This document shows positions 1-4,094 of a DNA stretch of 5,871 bases, in pieces (the first letter of the stretch is position 1; each line of letters opens with the position of its first letter). The position numbers and the translations under genes are program-made. Source of the stretch: an uncultured Clostridium sp. (GTDB taxonomy: Bacteria > Bacillota_A > Clostridia > TANB77 > CAG-508); assembly GCA_905200315.1 (NCBI GenBank), contig CAJKKA010000102.1, positions 1-5,871 on the forward strand, given 5' to 3'. The notes under the pieces are model-generated. The model was not told where the DNA came from. It searched no databases and saw nothing but the letters and a program-made list of their open reading frames with translations.

Positions 1-452
1 CCTTTCAATGCATCTTGGCCAAATAAAGCCACCGCCATTTTTTCGATTATTTTCTTTTTAATGTAATGTACATTTGCTATTGTACAATCAAACTCCTCGG
101 CAATATCTTTAAGAGTTTTTTCTTCAAAGTAAATATATTTAAATATCTTTCTTTGTTTTTCACTCATGCTTTTAAACACTTCTGATATCACCTTTCTGTT
201 TTTTTTATGTTCAAATATATCTCCCTCAACTTTTGCAATTAAATCATCTATTCTTATAACTTCATTTTCTATAGGTCTATTAATTGCATGAGTTGGAGAA
301 GATTTAACCATATCATTACAAACTGCCTTTATCGCCCCCCTATCTCCGTCCTTTATCTTTTTTATATGTTCTTCCTTTTGCTGTATATAGATAGTTATAA
401 ATTTCATGTTTTTTAAAATCATTTCTGTTTCTTCCATAACATCTTTATTCAA
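1..452 (-). CDS. Phage sigma-factor-like transcription regulator (3' end outside window)
   Basis: The reading frame is open for 150 codons and runs off the left edge without a stop, so the C-terminus is missing. Residues about 97-140 resemble sigma-70 region 4: a Ser-Glu-Lys-Gln-Arg segment, an aromatic helix, then a helix-turn-helix with Lys-Asp-Ile-Ala-Glu-Glu-Phe and a recognition helix around Val-His-Tyr-Ile-Lys-Lys-Lys. Residues 1-75 are charged and helical with no clear sigma region 2 seen. Small sigma-like proteins of this type in Gram-positive phages often activate later phage genes; that role is inferred here. The start is taken as TTG at 452 because GAGGTGG lies 5 nt upstream; the first in-frame ATG at 437 lies 20 nt from that site and is less likely. 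It is last in the visible operon and separated from the MazG-like gene by 52 nt. A generic phage HTH protein is the alternative. Confidence 0.72.
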   Translation of the reverse strand, partial: MNKDVMEETEMILKNMKFITIYIQQKEEHIKKIKDGDRGAIKAVCNDMVKSSPTHAINRPIENEVIRIDDLIAKVEGDIFEHKKNRKVISEVFKSMSEKQRKIFKYIYFEEKTLKDIAEEFDCTIANVHYIKKKIIEKMAVALFGQDALK

Positions 453-457
453 ACATT

Positions 458-464
458 CCACCTC
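458..464 (-). promoter_or_regulatory. Ribosome binding site deciding a TTG start
   Basis: The minus strand reads GAGGTGG here, 5 nt before TTG at 452. The nearby ATG at 456 is out of frame and stops after three codons. This site is the reason for calling the sigma-like gene from TTG rather than from the ATG at 437. Confidence 0.6.
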
Positions 465-482
465 ATTATTTTTATATTGTAG

Positions 483-497
483 ATAAAATAATTTTAT
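483..497. repeat. AT-only perfect palindrome in the 52-nt gap
   Basis: ATAAAAT and ATTTTAT flank a single central base, giving a 7+7 perfect inverted repeat between the MazG-like stop codon and the sigma-like start. It has no GC pairs, so it would be a weak RNA hairpin and a poor terminator. It could be a protein-binding operator, or chance in AT-rich DNA. Confidence 0.35.
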
Positions 498-504
498 TGA
501 ATGT

Positions 505-903
505 TTATAGCATTTTCTTGAACTCCCAACCTCTTTCGATTAACTTTGCTATATGTTTTATTCGACCTTCTTCTAAGAGATTAATTAACCTCATTTTGTC
601 TAAAAGTCCTAAAGATGCTTGAATCATATCAAAGAATTCTTCGATTATATGTTCTTTTTCTTCATTTGTTCCACTTTCTGCTTCGAATTTTGCTACTGCT
701 CCAATAAATTCAGCTTGTTCTTCTGTTACTTTCATCATTTGTTCTATAGTAGAAAGATGATTTTCAGCTAGAAGAGGCATTATATATTTGTTGTATTCTA
801 TTTTTTTGTACTCTTCTTTATAACACTCATCGCATATTCCAAAGAAGTCTCCAACAGTTTGAGGATCTTCATATTCTCTATTGCATTCTTTGCACTTCTT
901 CAT
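505..903 (-). CDS. Zinc ribbon plus MazG-like nucleotide pyrophosphohydrolase
   Basis: The 132-residue product has two parts. Residues 4-27 carry two CxxC pairs (Cys4/Cys7 and Cys24/Cys27), consistent with a small zinc ribbon. Residues about 45-105 are helical and carry the all-alpha NTP pyrophosphohydrolase signature: ExxE at Glu62/Glu65 and ExxD at Glu89/Asp92, 23 residues apart, as in the MazG and dimeric dUTPase families where these acids bind Mg2+. Family members hydrolyse (d)NTPs to monophosphate plus pyrophosphate; the substrate cannot be read from sequence, though nucleotide-pool cleaning during phage replication is a reasonable guess. The start is ATG at 903, with GGGAGG 6 nt upstream; a TTG at 909 directly abuts that site and is rejected. 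The first 26 nt overlap the end of the upstream Cys-rich gene, suggesting translational coupling. The zinc-ribbon fusion is the unusual part. Confidence 0.78.
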   Translation of the reverse strand: MKKCKECNREYEDPQTVGDFFGICDECYKEEYKKIEYNKYIMPLLAENHLSTIEQMMKVTEEQAEFIGAVAKFEAESGTNEEKEHIIEEFFDMIQASLGLLDKMRLINLLEEGRIKHIAKLIERGWEFKKML

Positions 904-1126
904 AATCAACCTCCCAGTCTAAAAAGTAATTTAAACAATCTTTGCAACTTTTAAATTTTGTACAATTTTTTATATAAAAATCACTTTTACATAAGTCTAT
1001 TTGTATTAAATCAGTTATAACATCACAAGAGCTTTTTAAGTTTTCAACTAAATATTTAAATACCTGGTCTTTATCACTCTCTATTCTGCCTTTACTCATA
1101 AGAGCTACGTATTGAAAAACTTTCAC
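878..1126 (-). CDS. Small Cys-rich phage protein of unknown function
   Basis: I do not recognise a named family. The product is 82 residues from GTG at 1126. It has five cysteines (34, 46, 55, 61, 64); the last three form a Cx5CxxC cluster followed by an aromatic, acidic tail (Trp71 then Glu/Asp), which could bind zinc or form a small DNA- or protein-binding fold. The start is uncertain. GTG at 1126 is 4 nt after the upstream stop codon and is preceded by GGTGAT, a match to the 3' side of the Shine-Dalgarno consensus. An in-frame ATG at 1153 would add nine residues and overlap the upstream gene by 23 nt, but has no clear ribosome site. The 3' end overlaps the MazG-like gene by 26 nt. The tight fit on both sides supports a real gene. 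Confidence 0.6.
   Translation of the reverse strand: MKVFQYVALMSKGRIESDKDQVFKYLVENLKSSCDVITDLIQIDLCKSDFYIKNCTKFKSCKDCLNYFLDWEVDYEEVQRMQ
910..915 (-). promoter_or_regulatory. Ribosome binding site for the MazG-like gene
   Basis: The minus strand reads GGGAGG, 6 nt before ATG at 903, and lies inside the coding sequence of the upstream Cys-rich gene, within the codons for its Trp-Glu-Val segment. It rules out the longer TTG start at 909. Confidence 0.7.
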
Positions 1127-1129
1127 TTT

Positions 1130-1135
1130 ATCACC
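1130..1135 (-). promoter_or_regulatory. Ribosome binding site deciding a GTG start
   Basis: GGTGAT on the minus strand lies 3 nt before GTG at 1126. It overlaps the TGA stop of the preceding Cys-cluster gene, the arrangement expected for coupled reinitiation. It favours GTG 1126 over ATG 1153. Confidence 0.45.
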
Positions 1136-1502
1136 ATCCTCTAACTCCAGCATATTGAACTTCTTTCGTCTTTAACTCTTTTAAATATGCATCTAGCTCA
1201 TTTGGATTAAGTTTATAAACTTTAATTGTATTTCCATTAGTTTTTTCTAATTTTTGTACTTTTGGTACAAATGCATTTTTAATATTTTTACTTGTTCTTA
1301 AGCATCCACAACTTTTTACTTTCTTTTTTAGTAAACTAGATCTAACTACTAATTTTTCATTTCCACACTCACATTTACATAAGTAATAATCGTATTTTAT
1401 TTTTCCTCTATTTCTTTTTCCAGCATACTCTACAACTGTAAGCTTTCCTATTTTCTTTCCTACTAAATCTTGTTTGTCAACTTTTCCAAAAGGTCTTCCC
1501 AT
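1131..1502 (-). CDS. Phage protein with CxCxCG/SCGCL zinc-cluster module
   Basis: The 123-residue product starts Gly-Arg-Pro-Phe-Gly and has a basic Lys/Gly-rich segment (about 15-35). It then carries a compact cysteine module: Cys42, Cys44 and Cys46 in a CKCECG pattern, and Cys65 and Cys67 in SCGCL. This module, with a preceding Gly-Lys-Leu-Thr-Val-Val strand, is familiar from the N-terminal part of phage HNH and AP2-domain proteins of Firmicutes, where it is thought to bind DNA. No HNH or AP2 catalytic part follows; residues 75-123 are Lys-rich and unassigned. It may be a stand-alone DNA-binding protein or the remnant of a homing-type gene. ATG at 1502 is chosen because AAGGGGG sits 8 nt upstream; the longer TTG frame at 1520 would include that site. 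It follows the small HTH gene by 25 nt. Confidence 0.68.
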   Translation of the reverse strand: MGRPFGKVDKQDLVGKKIGKLTVVEYAGKRNRGKIKYDYYLCKCECGNEKLVVRSSLLKKKVKSCGCLRTSKNIKNAFVPKVQKLEKTNGNTIKVYKLNPNELDAYLKELKTKEVQYAGVRGW

Positions 1503-1510
1503 TATATTAA

Positions 1511-1517
1511 CCCCCTT
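1511..1517 (-). promoter_or_regulatory. Ribosome binding site for the Cys-cluster gene
   Basis: AAGGGGG on the minus strand lies 8 nt before ATG at 1502. It excludes the in-frame TTG at 1520, which immediately precedes the site. Confidence 0.6.
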
Positions 1518-1527
1518 CAAGATTTTA

Positions 1528-1677
1528 CTATTTTTTATTTTCTATTTTCTTTATATATTTTTTTACAAAGGAAACAGGTCTGTTTATGTTGTAAGCTATT
1601 TCTAATGCACTATAACCTTTTTTATACAATCTTTTTAACTTTCTTATTTCTAAATCAGTTGCTATTTTGCCTCCCAT
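1528..1677 (-). CDS. Small helix-turn-helix protein, 49 residues
   Basis: This short gene encodes 49 residues. Residues 8-45 fit a single homeodomain-like or resolvase-like HTH: a first helix with Leu/Ile/Arg/Lys and Arg16-Leu-Tyr, the turn Lys-Lys-Gly-Tyr-Ser, a second helix Ala-Leu-Glu-Ile-Ala, then a third helix beginning Arg-Pro-Val-Ser and rich in lysine. The Gly-Tyr-Ser-x-x-Glu-Ile-Ala pattern is typical of small phage HTH proteins. The net charge is strongly positive, as expected for DNA binding; the target is unknown. ATG at 1677 is preceded by AAAAGG at an 8-nt gap; an in-frame ATG at 1683 lies only 2 nt from that site. It lies 56 nt after the AbrB-like gene, with a hairpin between. 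TAG ends it at 1528, 25 nt before the next start. Confidence 0.66.
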   Translation of the reverse strand: MGGKIATDLEIRKLKRLYKKGYSALEIAYNINRPVSFVKKYIKKIENKK

Positions 1678-1696
1678 ATTCATCACCTTTTCATAG

Positions 1697-1723
1697 CCCC
1701 AGGAGGTTTTACGCCTCCTAGGA
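1697..1723 (-). promoter_or_regulatory. GC-rich RNA hairpin between the abrB-like and small HTH genes
   Basis: In the minus-strand transcript, UCCUAGGAGG (1723-1714) can pair with CCUCCUGGGG (1706-1697) around the seven-base loop CGUAAAA. This gives a 10-bp stem with two U-G pairs. On the plus strand the same two positions are A-C mismatches, so the fold favours the operon transcript. No U-run follows, so it is not a standard intrinsic terminator. Its arms contain AGGAGG and CCUCCU, a Shine-Dalgarno core and its complement, but no start codon lies at a suitable distance after AGGAGG. Possible roles are a processing or stability element, or control of the small HTH gene downstream. Confidence 0.55.
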
Positions 1724-1733
1724 TATTTATTAG

Positions 1734-1901
1734 TTAATTTTCTTCTTTTAAAGGTATAATTCTTATTTCTTTTAAAATTGAATCATACTCTACTGTCAGA
1801 AGAGTTTCTCTATTTATGTGTAACAATCTTCTTAATTCTGCAGGTATAGATACTCTTCCTAATTTATCTATCTTTCTTATATTTCCTACTCTTTCTTTCA
1901 T
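1734..1901 (-). CDS. AbrB/SpoVT-type DNA-binding protein, 55 residues
   Basis: The product is a single AbrB-type swapped-hairpin domain of 55 residues. Residues 8-29 show the family signature: Ile-Arg-Lys-Ile-Asp-Lys-Leu-Gly-Arg-Val-Ser-Ile-Pro, then Glu-Leu-Arg-Arg and a hydrophobic turn. The second half (Leu-Thr-Val-Glu-Tyr ... Ile-Arg-Ile-Ile-Pro) fits the closing strands. AbrB, MazE and SpoVT relatives bind DNA as dimers or tetramers. In Bacillus AbrB is a transition-state repressor; AbrB-like genes are also common in clostridial phages, where they may control phage or host genes. No toxin gene lies next to it, so an antitoxin role is not supported. ATG at 1901 has AAGGAG 5 nt upstream and begins 2 nt after the preceding stop codon, implying translational coupling. 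A hairpin follows it before the next gene. Confidence 0.82.
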   Translation of the reverse strand: MKERVGNIRKIDKLGRVSIPAELRRLLHINRETLLTVEYDSILKEIRIIPLKEEN

Positions 1902-1903
1902 AG

Positions 1904-2206
1904 TTACTCCTTGTCTTTTAATAACTCTGCAAGCTTTTCTATTGCACCTTTTAAAGCTTCTTCTATGTTTGTTTCTTCTGTTTCAGTATGTGATTTGATT
2001 TTTATATCTTTACTTCTTAGTTGTATTATTTTTTCTATTGATGTAGTTAAGATTTTTAATAATTTTGTTTCACTTATATCACATTCATCTGCCATTCCTT
2101 TTAGAGCTCCATAGTTTAAATATGCTAGTTCAGTCAACATTTCTGCTCTGTCTTCACCTTTTATGTTTACCTCTACTTTTCCATTATTTACGATTGCTTT
2201 TATCAT
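1904..2206 (-). CDS. Phage protein of unknown function, 100 residues
   Basis: I do not recognise this protein. It has 100 residues with no cysteine pair, signal peptide or membrane segment; only one Cys (42) is present. Residues 1-16 look like a beta-hairpin (Ile-Lys-Ala-Ile-Val then Asn-Gly-Lys then Val-Glu-Val-Asn-Ile). Residues 18-65 are predicted helical, with alternating hydrophobic positions. After a short Thr/Glu-rich linker (73-80), the last 20 residues form a charged amphipathic helix rich in Glu, Lys and Leu. This layout suggests a small oligomerising or partner-binding protein, but no function can be assigned. ATG at 2206 has AGGGGG 6 nt upstream, overlapping the stop codon of the MBL gene. 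The next gene's ribosome site lies in its last codons. Its position inside the recombination block hints at an accessory replication or recombination role. Confidence 0.72.
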   Translation of the reverse strand: MIKAIVNNGKVEVNIKGEDRAEMLTELAYLNYGALKGMADECDISETKLLKILTTSIEKIIQLRSKDIKIKSHTETEETNIEEALKGAIEKLAELLKDKE

Positions 2207-2216
2207 CTTTTACCCC

Positions 2217-2930
2217 CTAAAATATAATTTCTGTGCTTTTTTCTGCTATTAAAACAGGTATTCTAGTAGCTTCTTCTACCTTTTCTTTCATTATTTGACT
2301 ATCTCCGTGTTTGTCACTTAAATGTAATAACATCAAATTTCTTGTCTTACTTAAATCACTAGCTTTTAGAAAGTCAATTACATTTTCAAGTTCAAAATGT
2401 GATTCTTTTATACGAACGCTTAAACTTGTTTCTATGCAATATTCTTCTAAATTTTCTTTGATATAGTTACATTCAACCAAGATACTATTTACATTCTTGA
2501 AGTTGTATTCACAGTAGCAAGTATCAGTTATAAATAACAAAGTTCCTATGTCCTGATGTTTTATAAGAAATCCTAAAGGTTCTTCTGCATCATGAATAAC
2601 ATCAAACGGTAAAATAGTAAAATTTCCTATTTGTTGCCTTTTGTTAGCTTTTACTATTTTAGTCCTATAGTTTTTTATGTTTAACTTTTCAAAAGTCCCC
2701 TTAGCTGAATATACATCTATTCCATTTTCTATTAAGTCTTTAATTGATTTAGAGTGATCTTTATGTTCATGAGTAACTAAACATCCAACAACTTTGTCAA
2801 TTTTGTAATTAAGACCTTTTAAAATTTCTTTATATTTGATACCTGCTTCAATTATTAGAGTTTCATCAGGAGTAATAAGTAAATAGCAATTACCCCTGCT
2901 TCCACTTGCTAAAACTTTTAAAACGGACAA
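2217..2930 (-). CDS. MBL-fold metallohydrolase (YycJ-like, probable phage nuclease)
   Basis: The 237-residue product is a metallo-beta-lactamase-fold hydrolase. Residues 9-18 (Ser-Gly-Ser-x-Gly-Asn-Cys-Tyr) match the YycJ/WalJ-type start. The metal-binding motif HxHxDH is complete as His54-Glu-His56-Lys-Asp58-His59, with further likely ligands His113, Asp136 (Ile-Thr-Asp-Thr) and His203 (Leu-His-Leu-Ser-Asp). The usual Asp in the Leu-Ile-Asp-Ala-Gly turn is Glu28 here. The length fits single-domain members and no beta-CASP insert is seen. YycJ relatives are thought to act on nucleic acid; a DNase role in recombination is inferred from its place directly after RecT. The start is TTG at 2930, with GAGG 7 nt upstream inside the recT coding sequence. 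The gene overlaps recT by 13 nt, so the two are probably translated together. The substrate is not known. Confidence 0.85.
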   Translation of the reverse strand: MSVLKVLASGSRGNCYLLITPDETLIIEAGIKYKEILKGLNYKIDKVVGCLVTHEHKDHSKSIKDLIENGIDVYSAKGTFEKLNIKNYRTKIVKANKRQQIGNFTILPFDVIHDAEEPLGFLIKHQDIGTLLFITDTCYCEYNFKNVNSILVECNYIKENLEEYCIETSLSVRIKESHFELENVIDFLKASDLSKTRNLMLLHLSDKHGDSQIMKEKVEEATRIPVLIAEKSTEIIF

Positions 2931-3829
2931 TCTTCTTCCTCTTGAGTTTCTTCAACAACTTCAGCATCTATTTTCGTATCTTCATCAATTATTTCTGCTT
3001 CCATTTGCTCTACTTCATCTATATCTATTGTTTTTTTATTAGCTTTTTCTGTTATTTCACTTTCAAAAGCTTCATTTTGGAATGTCACAACATCTTCATC
3101 ATCTGAATAAGGGCTTCTATTAAATGCACTTGCAAATAACTCACTATCATCTGATGTATTTATATATAATTTACAAGCTCTATTTATAACAGTTCTTTTA
3201 GCCATTTGATCTGGGAAATTTATATGTGAAGGACTTTTACCTTTTGTTGGTCCTTGCGCCCATGATGTTTTTATTTGTGCCATACTCATATATTCCGTAT
3301 GTAAAACCCCTTCTTCTCCTATAACAACAGCAAATGCTCCTATTATCTTTGAGTTATCTATATTTTTTAAATCAGGTTTATAATCTATTACATTTATATT
3401 TCCATTTTTATACTCAAACTCAACTTCATCACCTTCATAGATACAATAAGCTTTCACATCTTTTATATATTTACTTCTTTTCGCTGCAGCTATAGTTCCC
3501 ATATAGCTTTTAGTTAGTTGGAGTTTATTTCCATGTGGAATAAAGTAACATTGCTTTTTCGAAGGACTTAATCCTTGAATAATCATATCTAAAAGAGAAT
3601 TTGCTATACTTACTTTTGTACAAGTTTCTAATACACATCTTTTATTTTTATCTTTTGTTTCTTGTAAGATTAGATAAGCTGATTTTAAAGCGTTTTGTGC
3701 TGCATAATTCTCTGGTATTACTAATTCTTTACTTGCTTGTAACTCTCTTACCCTTTCTAAAACTTCGTCTGTAACAGTTTTAGGTTTTTCTGCAATATTT
3801 TGAGATTGTTTAATTATTTGATTTTTCAA
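2918..3829 (-). CDS. recT: RecT-family single-strand DNA annealing recombinase
   Basis: The 303-residue product is a RecT-family recombinase, which coats single-stranded DNA and anneals complementary strands during phage replication and recombination. Family landmarks are Gly-Leu-Ser-Pro-x-Lys (86-91), Tyr-Phe-Ile-Pro-His-Gly (95-100), Leu-Gln-Leu-Thr-Lys-Ser-Tyr-Met-Gly (103-111), a Trp-Ala-Gln-Gly-Pro loop near 190, and Lys-Arg-Thr-Val-Ile-Asn-Arg (211-217). Residues 1-45 are a charged leader. After about 245 the chain becomes low-complexity and acidic, ending Glu-Glu-Glu-Asp-Cys-Pro-Phe, much like the tail of single-strand binding protein. TTG at 3829 is the start; AGGAG lies 11 nt upstream over the previous stop codon, and the next in-frame ATG is about 80 codons further in, inside the conserved region. 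It overlaps the MBL gene by 13 nt. No RecE or YqaJ exonuclease is visible beside it. Confidence 0.92.
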   Translation of the reverse strand: MKNQIIKQSQNIAEKPKTVTDEVLERVRELQASKELVIPENYAAQNALKSAYLILQETKDKNKRCVLETCTKVSIANSLLDMIIQGLSPSKKQCYFIPHGNKLQLTKSYMGTIAAAKRSKYIKDVKAYCIYEGDEVEFEYKNGNINVIDYKPDLKNIDNSKIIGAFAVVIGEEGVLHTEYMSMAQIKTSWAQGPTKGKSPSHINFPDQMAKRTVINRACKLYINTSDDSELFASAFNRSPYSDDEDVVTFQNEAFESEITEKANKKTIDIDEVEQMEAEIIDEDTKIDAEVVEETQEEEDCPF

Positions 3830-3843
3830 TACTCGTCACTCTC

Positions 3844-4086
3844 CTAATCTAATAAAACTCCTGTTGCTAGTAACAATATGCGTTTAACTTTTTCTTTCCT
3901 TTGTTCTTCTGTCAGATAGTTATTTTTCTTAGTCAATCTATCTTGTTTATGTCTCTTAGCTTTTTCAAAATTAACCTTTCCTCTAACTGAAGATAATGTT
4001 CGCCCTAAATATTTTGCTATTTCTTCATCTGATATTAATTTATAATTTTCTTCTAAAAACTTTTCTTCTTCTATGCTCCATTTCAT
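3844..4086 (-). CDS. Small Myb/SANT-like helix-turn-helix protein
   Basis: The 80-residue product opens with Lys-Trp-Ser-Ile-Glu-Glu-Glu, the Trp-plus-acidic start of Myb/SANT-like HTH domains. It continues with Phe-Leu-Glu-Glu-Asn-Tyr, a helix around Asp-Glu-Glu-Ile-Ala-Lys-Tyr-Leu-Gly-Arg-Thr (20-30), and a recognition helix Ser-Ser-Val-Arg-Gly-Lys-Val (32-38). Residues 40-70 are strongly basic; the last ten are hydrophobic (Ile-Leu-Leu-Leu-Ala). Similar short phage proteins probably bind DNA, but the target and role are unknown; lying between the ATPase and recT, it could regulate or assist that module. ATG at 4086 has AGGTG 5 nt upstream, and that site overlaps the ATPase stop codon, 8 nt away. 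The stop is 14 nt before recT, and the recT ribosome site overlaps it. Confidence 0.75.
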   Translation of the reverse strand: MKWSIEEEKFLEENYKLISDEEIAKYLGRTLSSVRGKVNFEKAKRHKQDRLTKKNNYLTEEQRKEKVKRILLLATGVLLD

Positions 4087-4094
4087 TTTTACAC

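Noticed and set aside
453..504. Possible promoter with TATAAA/TACAAT-like -10 in the gap before the sigma-like gene
   Set aside because: In DNA this A+T-rich such boxes are expected by chance, and no TTGACA-like -35 is found at 16-18 nt.
1254..1270. Inverted repeat TTGTAC/GTACAA inside the Cys-cluster gene
   Set aside because: It lies wholly within coding sequence for Phe-Val-Pro-Lys-Val-Gln, has only a 6-bp AT-rich stem, and has no positional link to a start, stop or gene boundary.
1470..1721. Open frames on the plus strand (also 1816-1998, 1911-2114, 2906-3106, 3996-4211)
   Set aside because: They lie opposite well-supported minus-strand genes, encode Phe/Leu/Ile-rich chains typical of the complement of A-rich coding DNA, and lack good ribosome sites or recognisable motifs.
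1697..1740. Intrinsic terminator on the plus strand
   Set aside because: The stem has A-C mismatches in plus-strand RNA, the following bases are not a continuous U-run, and no plus-strand gene ends here.
1734..1901. AbrB-like protein as the antitoxin of a toxin-antitoxin pair
   Set aside because: Neither neighbour resembles a MazF, PIN-domain or other known toxin; the AbrB fold alone does not support it.
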